The notes beneath the pieces were generated by a model, which searched no databases, was not told where the DNA came from, and saw only the letters and a program-made list of their open reading frames with translations. Below are positions 52,168 through 61,601 of a stretch of DNA of 64,000 nucleotides, one piece after another; positions within the stretch are counted from its first letter, which is position 1, and each line of letters opens with the position of its first letter. Position numbers and translations under genes: made by a program. The DNA is from Desulfotignum sp. (GTDB lineage Bacteria; Desulfobacterota; Desulfobacteria; Desulfobacterales; Desulfobacteraceae): assembly GCA_018399285.1 (NCBI GenBank), contig JAGYOW010000006.1:37535-101534 (forward strand), in the 5' to 3' direction.

Positions 52168-53196
52168 TTACAAACTGAGGCGATATTCATAATTTTGGAT
52201 CAGTTCAATGGCTTGCTCGCTGGACGTTATCCGGGACAGTGACTTTCGGATTTCAGTACATCCGGGCATCCCTTTGACGAACCAGGGAAGCCGGCCCCGA
52301 AGCATGCGGCAGGTGGTTGCCTCTCCAAAATGGCTGACATACAACTGGATAAGCCGTTCCATTTTTCTGAAGATATCCGCTGGAGTGACCGGAAGGCTGA
52401 CCCCGTGTGTGATCAGCGCTTCCACCTGCCCGGGAAGAAACGGATTGGTCATGGCGCCCCGTCCGATCATGACGGCGTCACACCCGGTCTGGTTCAGCAT
52501 GTTTGTTGCATCTGAGGGGGTAAGGATATCGCCATTGCCGATCACCGGCAAATTGGTTTGTTGCTTTATTCGCCGGATCAGGTTCCAGTCTGAATGGCCT
52601 TTGAATCCCTGTGTAGCAGTACGCGGATGAAAAACAACCGCATCCACCCCTTCTTTTTCAGCCATGTCAACCAGGGCAAATGCCTGGGAACCGGAAGCAT
52701 CCCATCCGGATCGGATTTTTATGGTTAAAGGCAGTGACGTGGCCCGCCGGACCGCTTCAAGGATTTTTTGACTCATGGGCAGATGGTTCATCAGAGCAGC
52801 CCCGGCCCCTTGCTTGAGCACTTTTTTGACACTGCACCCGAAATTGATGTCCAGGATATCTGCGATTTCCATTTGGCTGATCTCTGCGGCAGCCCGGGCC
52901 ATGATATCGGGTTCGGCCCCGAAAATCTGAACGGACAATGGCCGCTCTTTTAGGCAGGATGCCAGCAGAGCAAGGGTTTTTTCCGAATTGTAAAAAAGAC
53001 CTTTGGCACTGATCATTTCCGAACACACCACCCCGGCACCGCACTCTTTGATCAGGCATCGAAACGGAAGATTGGTGATGCCGGCCAGAGGTGCCAGAAA
53101 GGTTTTCCCCTGAATGTGCAACGGTCCGATTTTCAATGCCGGAGAACCGGATGGCATTCCTGCTGCGGAGACACTGTCAGTCGGTTTTCGGGTCAT
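52168..53196 (-). CDS. dusB: tRNA-dihydrouridine synthase DusB-type
   Basis: FLAPLAGITNLPFRCLIKECGAGVVCSEMISAKGL; DINFGCSVKKVLKQGAGAALM; VIGNGDI. Confidence 0.93.
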   Translation of the reverse strand: MTRKPTDSVSAAGMPSGSPALKIGPLHIQGKTFLAPLAGITNLPFRCLIKECGAGVVCSEMISAKGLFYNSEKTLALLASCLKERPLSVQIFGAEPDIMARAAAEISQMEIADILDINFGCSVKKVLKQGAGAALMNHLPMSQKILEAVRRATSLPLTIKIRSGWDASGSQAFALVDMAEKEGVDAVVFHPRTATQGFKGHSDWNLIRRIKQQTNLPVIGNGDILTPSDATNMLNQTGCDAVMIGRGAMTNPFLPGQVEALITHGVSLPVTPADIFRKMERLIQLYVSHFGEATTCRMLRGRLPWFVKGMPGCTEIRKSLSRITSSEQAIELIQNYEYRLSL

Positions 53197-53560
53197 TGGT
53201 TTTTTTCTTCAGGTCTGAAAATGAAATAATATTGTCTGTTTTCTCATGAGAATCAGAAGGGGCTTTTTTTGAGGGCGCGCTCTCCGGAAAGTCAGTGCCG
53301 GCGTCCCGGGAAAACGCAGAGGTTTCTTTTGGGGCAAGGATGGTTTCCAGGCGCATCTGTTTGCCGTTCATCTGAAATTCTTCTCCGTTGATATATGCAT
53401 CTTTCAATATCCATGTGACGGTCTGCAACGGGATCTGAAGCATGAGAAGTGTTATCTGGAACCAGCCTTTTTTCGGGTCCGGCAGAATGTTCTCAACCCG
53501 GGCAAAAGCGATCGGTGCATTTTCCAGATAAATCAATACCACATCATTGATGGTTGCCAT
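53177..53560 (-). CDS. Conserved hypothetical protein
   Basis: 127 aa, MATINDVVLIYLENAPIAFARVENILPDPKKGWFQITLLMLQIPLQTVTWILKDAYINGEEF. Confidence 0.7.
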   Translation of the reverse strand: MATINDVVLIYLENAPIAFARVENILPDPKKGWFQITLLMLQIPLQTVTWILKDAYINGEEFQMNGKQMRLETILAPKETSAFSRDAGTDFPESAPSKKAPSDSHEKTDNIISFSDLKKKTNDPKTD

Positions 53561-53643
53561 AACGCTCCTTTTCTTTTGTCTTGTTTCTCAAAACAATATA
53601 CCATATTCTTGGGCGAATCAAAACAATGGAGTAGGCAATAAAG

Positions 53644-55065
53644 ATGGGCGTTGGGAATAAAAAATGGCAGGTGTTCATGCTGGTGGGGGTTTCGATTTTC
53701 ATGTCCACCCTGGATTCCAGTATTGTGAATGTGGCATTGCCTTATATTATGGAAGATCTGTCTTCTGATGTGAGAACCGTGCAATGGGTGGTGGTGGTGT
53801 ATCTGCTTACCGTGTCTTCCCTGCTGCTGACATTCGGCAGACTGTCGGACATCCGGGGACGTCGCCAGATTTATGTGATCGGGTTTCTGGTATTCACGGT
53901 GGGATCGTTTGTGTGCGGGCAGGCATGGACATCCGGAATGCTGGTGAGCGCCAGGATCCTTCAGGGGATCGGTGCATCCATGCTCATGGCCTGTTCTCCG
54001 GCCCTGGTGGTGGATGCCTTTCCCCAGACGGAACGGGGAAAAGCGCTGGGTATGATGGGGGCGGTGGTGGCCGCAGGCCTGACACTGGGGCCTCTGGCCG
54101 GCGGGATGATACTGGCCTGGTTTTCATGGCGCTTGATTTTTTATATCAATATTCCCATCGGGGTGATGGCGATGCTCGCCGGTATTCTGGTGCTCAAGGA
54201 TCTGCCCGGCGGTAAGGGGAGCCGGGAGCCTCTGGACAAAACCGGGAGTCTTTTGCTGATTTTGTTTTTGTGCAGCCTGATTGTGACCCTGGTAAGGCTT
54301 CCGGACTGGGGTGTGGTGTCTTTGAAAACCGGGATGGGATTGACGACAGCCATCATCAGTGGATGGTGGTTTGCCATGAATGAAACAAACAGCGCCTATC
54401 CGCTGTTGGATCTGGGGTTGATGAAGATCCGGCTGTTCATTCTTCCTTTGATATCAACGGCCATTCTTTTTGCCAGTTTGTTTCTCCTGGTATTCATGAT
54501 GCCGTTCTATCTCACGTATCCCGGTGGATTTTCCGCCTCAAAAACCGGGGTTATCATGATTGTTCCATTCTTGTTTTTATTGATCATTTCCCCCATATCC
54601 GGGATGCTGGCGGATCGGCTCGGATCCCGGCTTTTGTGTACCCTGGGCATGACATTCATGTGCCTGTCTTTGTTTTTTCTGATTTTTCTGTCTCCGGAAC
54701 AGGGTATATTTGCCATTGTCTGGCGCATGGCTCTGGCGGGTATCGGTACGGCAGTGTTTGTATCTCCCAACAATACCGCCATTATGGGATCAGTGCCCAT
54801 GCATCAGCGGGGTATTGCCTCGGGCGCAACCGCTACGGCCAGAACCCTGGGCATGGTTTTGGGTGTGGCGCTGGCCGGAACGATATTCTCAGCTTTTCTG
54901 ACGTTTCAAGGAGAGGGCATGGACAGTTATATTCCTGCCATGGCACCGGCATTCATGGAGGGATTCAGGCATGTGATGGCAGCCGGTACGATCCTGGCTG
55001 CCATCGGCATTGCAGTGTCATTTTCCCGGGGAAGCGAGAAAATGAAAAAAACGGACCAGGCCTGA
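53644..55065 (+). CDS. MFS transporter, DHA2 (EmrB/QacA) type
   Basis: FMSTLDSSIVNVALPYI...TVQWVVVVYLLTVSSLLLTFGRLSDIRGRR. Confidence 0.92.
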   Translation: MGVGNKKWQVFMLVGVSIFMSTLDSSIVNVALPYIMEDLSSDVRTVQWVVVVYLLTVSSLLLTFGRLSDIRGRRQIYVIGFLVFTVGSFVCGQAWTSGMLVSARILQGIGASMLMACSPALVVDAFPQTERGKALGMMGAVVAAGLTLGPLAGGMILAWFSWRLIFYINIPIGVMAMLAGILVLKDLPGGKGSREPLDKTGSLLLILFLCSLIVTLVRLPDWGVVSLKTGMGLTTAIISGWWFAMNETNSAYPLLDLGLMKIRLFILPLISTAILFASLFLLVFMMPFYLTYPGGFSASKTGVIMIVPFLFLLIISPISGMLADRLGSRLLCTLGMTFMCLSLFFLIFLSPEQGIFAIVWRMALAGIGTAVFVSPNNTAIMGSVPMHQRGIASGATATARTLGMVLGVALAGTIFSAFLTFQGEGMDSYIPAMAPAFMEGFRHVMAAGTILAAIGIAVSFSRGSEKMKKTDQA

Positions 55066-55067
55066 AA

Positions 55068-55610
55068 TTATTCCCTGTCCCGGGGAACCACGAACACGGG
55101 CACGGAGGACCGTTTCAATACTTTGCGAACCAGTTTGTCTCCCATGGCTTGTGCCACCAACCCCTGTTGTCTGCACCCCATGACGATAAAGGCACAGTCT
55201 TCTTCCACTGCAGAGGAAACAATCTCATCGGCAATGGAATGGCTTTCTGCCACCAGAATTTTTTTTATGGGAGAGACCGCATCCGCCGACATTTTTTCCC
55301 GGTCTTCAAAAAATCCGGCAATGGCCTGGCGGATCCTCAAGGCATCCACATTCTTACCGATGAGCAGATCCTGGGCACCGGATTTGTGTTTGGCTCTGAT
55401 TTCTTTGTAAAGGTTCTCCCCAAATGCCATTTTTACCTGTCGTTGAGCGGACGGGCTGGCTTCTTCCATCACGTGAAGAACGATCAGGTTGGCACCGGTG
55501 TAGGTGGCCATGGTGACGGCTTGTTCAAAAACCGGTTTCATGTCCACGGACAGGTCGGAGGCAAAAAGAATATTCTGGACTTTTCTGGTCATTGGATTTC
55601 TCCCGTTCAT
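55068..55610 (-). CDS. Universal stress protein family
   Basis: NILFASDLSVDMKPVFEQAVTMATYTGANLIVLHV...FIVMGCRQQG...GDKLVRKVLKRSSVPVFVV. Confidence 0.9.
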   Translation of the reverse strand: MNGRNPMTRKVQNILFASDLSVDMKPVFEQAVTMATYTGANLIVLHVMEEASPSAQRQVKMAFGENLYKEIRAKHKSGAQDLLIGKNVDALRIRQAIAGFFEDREKMSADAVSPIKKILVAESHSIADEIVSSAVEEDCAFIVMGCRQQGLVAQAMGDKLVRKVLKRSSVPVFVVPRDRE

Positions 55611-55827
55611 TTATGAGGGTAACAATGGCAAAAAATACATCAAATAATTAACTATCATATACATATATAATTGTTTTGCAAGTCAATTGTTTGCGGCATT
55701 GTTTTGTCAGGTATGGCCGGGTCTCTGCAGCTGCAAGATTTGCAAGGTGTCATAATATTCGGCTATGGCTTGAATCCAGACAGGTTTATGATTATGTTCA
55801 TTAAAATAATTTTTTACAGGAGGAAGT

Positions 55828-56019
55828 ATGAAAGAGATGCTATGGATTATCGGGTTTGTCGGTATTTATCTGTTTCTGCAGATTTATATTCTGCCCAAAA
55901 TGGGAATTTCCACCTGAATGCGGGATGCCTGTCAGGTGGCAGGCAAAAAAACCGGAACGGAAGAAACCACAAACATAATGGATTACCGCCCACCCTCAGG
56001 AAGTGACAAAAAAGAATGA
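55828..56019 (+). CDS. Small single-TM protein, candidate selenoprotein (in-frame UGA 55915-55917)
   Basis: AGGAGG 5-6 nt upstream of ATG; MKEMLWIIGFVGIYLFLQIYILPKMGIST-U-MRDACQVAGKKTGTEETTNIMDYRPPSGSDKKE*; SECIS-like hairpin TGCCTGTC-AGGT-GGCAGGCA starting 8 nt after UGA. Confidence 0.75.
55926..55945 (+). promoter_or_regulatory. Candidate bacterial SECIS hairpin
   Basis: 8-bp stem (one G.U) with AGGU apical loop beginning 17 nt after UGA. Confidence 0.65.
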
Positions 56020-56070
56020 CAGATCCGACAATCGATTTGACATACAGCAGGTTCAAAGGGGCGGTACCAC

Positions 56071-57042
56071 TCAAACATGAGGGCTTGAGTCAAAAAAATC
56101 CGCCACATGGGCTAAATAGGCTTCTAAAGAAGGAGACCTCAAGATTTTTTTTAGCGGGGCTTTGTGGTGTTTAAATGACAGTCCCAGGTAATGCCAGAAT
56201 CCTTTCATGCGGCCGGTAAGATGGCCGGGACCGGAAAACCGGCCGGCATAGGCAGACACCAGATCGTCATGAAATTTTTTTAGCCGTGTCAGGCGCTGGT
56301 CCGGGTCTGACGTAATGCCTTTGATCTCTTCGGGCAGAAATGGATTGGACAGAATGCCTCTGCCGATCATGAACCGGCGAATGCCGGGAAACCGCTGTCT
56401 TACCACTGAAAAAAAAGCGGTGTCTGTTATATCCCCGTTGTAGACAAACGGGTGAACACAGGCGTCCATGGCCACCTCAAACGCATCAAGATCCGCCTCC
56501 CCCCGGTACAACTGGACCCCGGTGCGGGGATGCAGGATCACATGATCCAGCGGGTGACGGTTCAAAACCCGGATCAGATTATGGATCTCTTCTTTGTTCT
56601 GTCGGCCTAAACGGATTTTTACGGACAGCGGTACTGGAATCTGCCCAAGGATGGTTTCCAGAAGCGCGTCAATGGTCTCAGGAAACATCAAAAGACCGGA
56701 GCCGCGCATTTTTTTGGCGATTTTGGAATGGGGGCATCCCAGATTCCAGTTGATCTGGGTATGCCCCATATCAGCCAGATACCGGGCCAGAAATATAAAA
56801 TCATCTGCCACATTGCCCAGGATCTGGGGAACGACCGGAAGGGCCAGATTGTGTTGCGGATTCACATCCGCTATCCGGGAAGGTTTGAGACGCTGGTGCC
56901 CCATGGTGGAGATAAACGGGGCCAGGGCTTCATCCACCCCGGAAAAATGCCTGGCATATACATTTCTGAACGTGACATCTGTAAATCCCTGAAGCGGTGC
57001 CAGTATCAGGGTGAAATCATTGGCTGTCATAGAGTGCGGCAA
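56071..57042 (-). CDS. tRNA-dihydrouridine synthase family (DusC-like)
   Basis: LILAPLQGFTDVTFRNVYARHF; NWNLGCPHSKIAKKMRGSGLL; VYNGDI. Confidence 0.92.
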   Translation of the reverse strand: MPHSMTANDFTLILAPLQGFTDVTFRNVYARHFSGVDEALAPFISTMGHQRLKPSRIADVNPQHNLALPVVPQILGNVADDFIFLARYLADMGHTQINWNLGCPHSKIAKKMRGSGLLMFPETIDALLETILGQIPVPLSVKIRLGRQNKEEIHNLIRVLNRHPLDHVILHPRTGVQLYRGEADLDAFEVAMDACVHPFVYNGDITDTAFFSVVRQRFPGIRRFMIGRGILSNPFLPEEIKGITSDPDQRLTRLKKFHDDLVSAYAGRFSGPGHLTGRMKGFWHYLGLSFKHHKAPLKKILRSPSLEAYLAHVADFFDSSPHV

Positions 57043-57172
57043 CCTTGCATAATTTTGGTTATAAGTTGCATCAAAGCCTTGACAAGGGTCGCGGCCATGT
57101 GCGATGAAGCAGTTTGTTTCGGTCTGATGCTATATATAACATTTAATTGGATTGCAAGGAGTGTTTACCGGT

Positions 57173-58936
57173 ATGAAAGAACTTTATCAGGAATTGATCC
57201 ATATCAACCAGATGGCGGATGATTCCCGGAAAGAAGACAAGGCAAAAGCCTTTTTCAACACCTTGAACCAGATGCCGATTCCGGATCATTTCAACTGGGC
57301 GGGACAGATTTTTGAGGATTTTCACGTCAAGGAACATCCTGATAAAACTGCGTTGATCTGGCATGATATCCATACCGGTGACACCCGGTCATTCACCTAT
57401 CTGGCATTGATGCAGAAAGCCAACCAGCTGGTGAATTTTCTGTCTGAAAACGGGGTGGGTCACAAACAGAACATGTATATGATGGCACCGGTTGTCCCTG
57501 AAATGTGGTTTGCCAGCCTTGCCTGCATCAAAGCCGGTATCGTGGCGGTTCCTACAGCCACGACCATGACTTCCCGGGAAATGGAATACCGGTTTGAAAC
57601 CTACCCGCCGGATGTGGTGCTGGCGGATGAAGCCAGTGCCGAGTTCATCGATCAGGCGGCCGAACAGACCGGTATTCATCCCAAAATCAAATTGGTGCTG
57701 GGTAACAGAGAGGGCTGGACCGGGTTTGATGAGATTTTCCGGCAACCCATGGATGCACCGGCCGCGCCCACCCGGTCTGATGACATTTTGTTCTGCTTTT
57801 TCACCTCCGGCACCACCGGACTTCCCAAACGCGTGGGACACACGGCCGTGTCATATCCCCTGGGTCATCTGTCCACCAGCATCATCATCGGTGTCAAACC
57901 CGAGGACATTCATCACAATCTGAGTGCGCCCGGCTGGGCCAAATGGTCCTGGTCCTCTTTTTTCGTGCCCTTCAATGTGGGGGCCACCGTGACCGCGTTT
58001 TCCTTTTCTGCGCTGGATCCGGGACTGTATCTCAATGCCCTGGAAACACATCAGGTGACCACATTCTGTGCCCCGCCCACGGCCTGGCGGATGTTTGTGA
58101 ATTCGGATCTGTCCGGCATCCGGTTGACAGGACTGCGCCAGTCCGTATCCGCAGGTGAGCCGTTGAACCCGGACGTGATCAACCGGTGGGAAAAACATAC
58201 CGGTACCCGGATTCGTGATTTCTACGGACAGACCGAATCCACCGCCATGATCGGCAATCCCCCCTGGATGGCCGATAAAATGCGGTCCGGATCATTCGGT
58301 ATCCCGTCATTTATGTATGACGTGGCCCTGGCCGATGATGAAGGCAACGAGATCACCTCTCCGGATACGGTGGGGCATATTGTGGTCAAACTGAACCGGT
58401 GGCGGGGCATCGGCCTGTTTTCCGAATATATCGGCAATCCGGAAAAAATGAGTTCTGTGTTTGTGGATCATTTTTATTACACCGGAGACCGGGCATCATT
58501 TGATGCGGATGGATACTGGTGGTTTGTGGGAAGGGCGGATGACGTGATCAAATCTTCGGATTTCCGTATCGGTCCCTTTGAGGTGGAAAGCGCCCTGATC
58601 GAACATCCGGCTGTGGCGGAAGCCGCGGTGGTGGGTGCACCGGATCCCCAGAGATACCAGCTTGTCAAGGCGTATGTGATTTTAAATTCAGGCATTGAGG
58701 GAAACCGGGAACTTGCGCTGGAGCTGTTCAAACATACCACGAATATCCTGGCGAAATTCAAGATTCCCAGAATCATCGAGTTTGTGACGGAAGTGCCCAA
58801 AACCATCTCCGGAAAGATCCGGCGCATTGAGTTGCGGGAAATGACCGCTTCCAAATCAGACCCGGCTGGATCCGGTCATTTCAAGGAGTACTTTTACTGG
58901 GATTTTCCGGAGTTGAGTTCCAAAAACAGGAAATAG
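57173..58936 (+). CDS. Acyl-CoA synthetase (AMP-forming)
   Basis: FFTSGTTGLPKRVGHT; DFYGQTESTAMIGN; YTGDRASFDADGYWWFVGRADDVIKSSDFRIGPFEVESAL; PKTISGKIRR. Confidence 0.95.
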   Translation: MKELYQELIHINQMADDSRKEDKAKAFFNTLNQMPIPDHFNWAGQIFEDFHVKEHPDKTALIWHDIHTGDTRSFTYLALMQKANQLVNFLSENGVGHKQNMYMMAPVVPEMWFASLACIKAGIVAVPTATTMTSREMEYRFETYPPDVVLADEASAEFIDQAAEQTGIHPKIKLVLGNREGWTGFDEIFRQPMDAPAAPTRSDDILFCFFTSGTTGLPKRVGHTAVSYPLGHLSTSIIIGVKPEDIHHNLSAPGWAKWSWSSFFVPFNVGATVTAFSFSALDPGLYLNALETHQVTTFCAPPTAWRMFVNSDLSGIRLTGLRQSVSAGEPLNPDVINRWEKHTGTRIRDFYGQTESTAMIGNPPWMADKMRSGSFGIPSFMYDVALADDEGNEITSPDTVGHIVVKLNRWRGIGLFSEYIGNPEKMSSVFVDHFYYTGDRASFDADGYWWFVGRADDVIKSSDFRIGPFEVESALIEHPAVAEAAVVGAPDPQRYQLVKAYVILNSGIEGNRELALELFKHTTNILAKFKIPRIIEFVTEVPKTISGKIRRIELREMTASKSDPAGSGHFKEYFYWDFPELSSKNRK

Positions 58937-58945
58937 GGAGCTGTT

Positions 58946-60802
58946 TCAGTTAAAAGGCATTTCCACTTCGATCTCTCCACTGCCGGAACGAATGAATTTG
59001 GCGTGGGGATACCGTTTTTGAAATACTTTGAGCATTTTGCGGTTTTCCGCAAGTACCGTGGCAATGAACCGGGTGTAATTGTTTTCTTTGGCAATTTTTT
59101 CCAGGGTTTTCAGCAGAAAAGAGGCGATGCCCATGCCGTGGAGGTTTTCTTTGACCAGAAAAGCAACCTCTGCGGCATTTTCCGTGGCTTCGGCATAGGA
59201 ACCGATGGCCACGATCTGTTTGCGTTGTCCGGCCTGCATCACCCCGATCAGGGTCATGTTTCTTCGATAATCCACCTCAGCCCATTGCTGCTGGAGCATT
59301 TCTCTGGAAAATACTTTGCGTTTGTTGAAAAACCGGTAATAGATGGAATCTTCCTGCAATGAATAGTAGAAATGCCGGGATTCGAATTCATCGGAGGGCA
59401 GCAGAGGACGGAAATTGATATCCTTGCCGTTGTCCAGTTTCAATGAATAATGGTAGGAATCCAGAAACATCAGATCCTGACTGGTGGGCGGCACCTGATC
59501 CGGAAAAATATAATGGCGTTTTTTGGCTTCCTCGATTAATTCTTTACGGAATTTGGGATGGGCGATCTGGGCCAGTTCCATGACCCGCTGGTAAATGCTT
59601 TTACGCCGCATTTCCGCAATCCCGTATTCCGTGACAATGATATCGATGTCACCCCGGGTGGTGGCGACACCGGCTCCTTCACTCAAATGGGGCACGATAC
59701 GGGACACCGTATCATTCTGGGCCGTGGACGGGATAATAATAATTGAAAACCCACCCTCGGACATGGCCGATCCCCGGATGAAATCCACCTGGTCCCCGAT
59801 TCCGCTGTAAAACAGATACCCTTTGGAATCCGTACACACCTGTCCGGTCAGATCCACTTCCAGCGCGGAACTGATGGAGATGAGCCGGTCGTTTTTGGCA
59901 ATCACATTGGGATCATTGACAAATTCCGATGATTTGAAATAAAACATGGGATTGTTGTCCACATAGTCGTATAAAGCTTTGGATCCCATGCATAATGAGG
60001 CGACCACCCGATCCGGCAGATAATTTTTTTTCCGGTTGGTGATCACTTTTTTGTGAAACAGAGGCAGCAGCCCGTCGGTGATGACCTGAGTGTGAATGCC
60101 CAGATCTTTTTTGTCTGCCAGAGACGTCATCACCGCATCGGGCAGATGCCCGAAACCGATCTGGAGCGTGGCGCCGTCATCCACCAGCATATTGACATAA
60201 TGCCCGATACGTTCGATGACTTTCTGGTTTTTCTGGGTGGCCAGAGATTCCAGTATGGGTTCATCATATTCCACCAGAAAATCGATTTCATCGATGTGTA
60301 CCACGGAATCCCCCCAGGTCCGGGGCATCTGTGGGTTGACCTGGGCGATGACCAGGTCGGCATTTTTCATTCCCGACAGCGTAATATCCACGGATATGCC
60401 AAGAGAGCAATACCCGTGTTTGTCCGGAGGACATACCTGGATAAGGGCCACATCCAGCCCGATTTCCCGGTGTTCAAAAATTTTGGGAATCTGGGACAGA
60501 TACACTGGAATATAATCAATTTTTCCTTCAAATGCGGATTGGCGCATGAGTACGGAGATGAAAAACAGTTTGATGGAAAATCGGGATAAAAATTTTTCAT
60601 CATGAATATATTTTGACAGAGAGGATGACAGCATCTGGTAAACAATGATGTCCTGGGCACTCTGGTTTTCCACCATGGCTTTGATCAGTTGCTGGGGTTC
60701 TCCGCAACCCGTCCCGATAAATACCCGGCTCCCGTTTTTTATTTTTTTGACACTCTCTTCCGGTGTGAGGAGTTTTTCCGGGCATACATCCCTGAGATCC
60801 AT
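58946..60802 (-). CDS. Acetyl-CoA hydrolase/CoA-transferase family with C-terminal GNAT domain
   Basis: GTGCGEPQQLIKAM...; EGAGVATTRGDIDIIVTEYGIAEMRRKS; GNAT region EVAFLVKENLHGMGIASFLLKTLEKIAKENN. Confidence 0.92.
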   Translation of the reverse strand: MDLRDVCPEKLLTPEESVKKIKNGSRVFIGTGCGEPQQLIKAMVENQSAQDIIVYQMLSSSLSKYIHDEKFLSRFSIKLFFISVLMRQSAFEGKIDYIPVYLSQIPKIFEHREIGLDVALIQVCPPDKHGYCSLGISVDITLSGMKNADLVIAQVNPQMPRTWGDSVVHIDEIDFLVEYDEPILESLATQKNQKVIERIGHYVNMLVDDGATLQIGFGHLPDAVMTSLADKKDLGIHTQVITDGLLPLFHKKVITNRKKNYLPDRVVASLCMGSKALYDYVDNNPMFYFKSSEFVNDPNVIAKNDRLISISSALEVDLTGQVCTDSKGYLFYSGIGDQVDFIRGSAMSEGGFSIIIIPSTAQNDTVSRIVPHLSEGAGVATTRGDIDIIVTEYGIAEMRRKSIYQRVMELAQIAHPKFRKELIEEAKKRHYIFPDQVPPTSQDLMFLDSYHYSLKLDNGKDINFRPLLPSDEFESRHFYYSLQEDSIYYRFFNKRKVFSREMLQQQWAEVDYRRNMTLIGVMQAGQRKQIVAIGSYAEATENAAEVAFLVKENLHGMGIASFLLKTLEKIAKENNYTRFIATVLAENRKMLKVFQKRYPHAKFIRSGSGEIEVEMPFN

Positions 60803-60965
60803 GAATTTTTTCTCCTGTTAAAAAGCCGTTGGATTTGATGCCTGTCATTATGAAATACTTTTGTGTCAAAGTACAGAAAAAATGCGGCTCTCTGTGGAAG
60901 CACCATGATGGTATTGCGGTTTTTCAAACCATGGGATATGTTGGCTCAATGAATGAAAGGGGATC

Positions 60966-61240
60966 ATGATAAACGAGTTAAAAAAACCCGGCTCATCGTC
61001 ATGCCGTTTGTGCCGGATTCGGGCCGGGCGTTCAACGGAACCGGGCTGGGTCTACATTTTCTGCTGGGAAATTTGTTCGGGGTGCACCCGGGATAACGGA
61101 TTTCAGGCATCGGTTTCAACAATGGCTTGGTAAGGCCGATCTCGCGTTTCCCTGGACCGAAACTGTTTTCTGGCCGGAGTGGATCACCCCCAGCGCATGG
61201 GTGTCAAAGAAAATTCCGGATTAGTCGGGTCGGCCGGGAT
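60966..61240 (+). pseudogene. Remnant ORF of unknown family
   Basis: Frame-hopped KKTRLIVMPFVPDSGRAFNGTGLGLHFLLGNLFGVHPG... FPWTETVFWPEW, no intact ORF. Confidence 0.35.
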
Positions 61241-61243
61241 TTT

Positions 61244-61558
61244 TCATGCCCCAGTGGTCTGGTCGATCCAGTCGAGAAATTCGGGCAGACCCCTGGAAAT
61301 CGGTATTTGAAGAATCTGGGGGACCTCATAGGTGTGATGCTTTCGTATGAATGATTCCAGAGCTGGATACAGGGCAGTCCGGGTCTTGATGGTCAGCCGT
61401 GTTTCCGTTTCGGTCTGCACCCGGCCCTCCCAGGTATAAACGCTGACCACCGGATTCATCTGCACACAGGCCGCCAGTTTGTCATGCACGATCCTGGATG
61501 CCAGTGAACGAGCCTCAGTTTCGCCTTTACAGGTAACAAGAACCATACAATGGGACAT
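61244..61558 (-). CDS. cutA: Divalent cation tolerance protein CutA
   Basis: MVLVTCKGETEARSLASRIVHDKLAACVQMNPVVSVYTWEGRVQTETETRLTIKT. Confidence 0.94.
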   Translation of the reverse strand: MSHCMVLVTCKGETEARSLASRIVHDKLAACVQMNPVVSVYTWEGRVQTETETRLTIKTRTALYPALESFIRKHHTYEVPQILQIPISRGLPEFLDWIDQTTGA

Positions 61559-61601
61559 GATCTCTCCTAATTCTGAATGGATAATCGGTGCCTGTTTCCG
61601 G

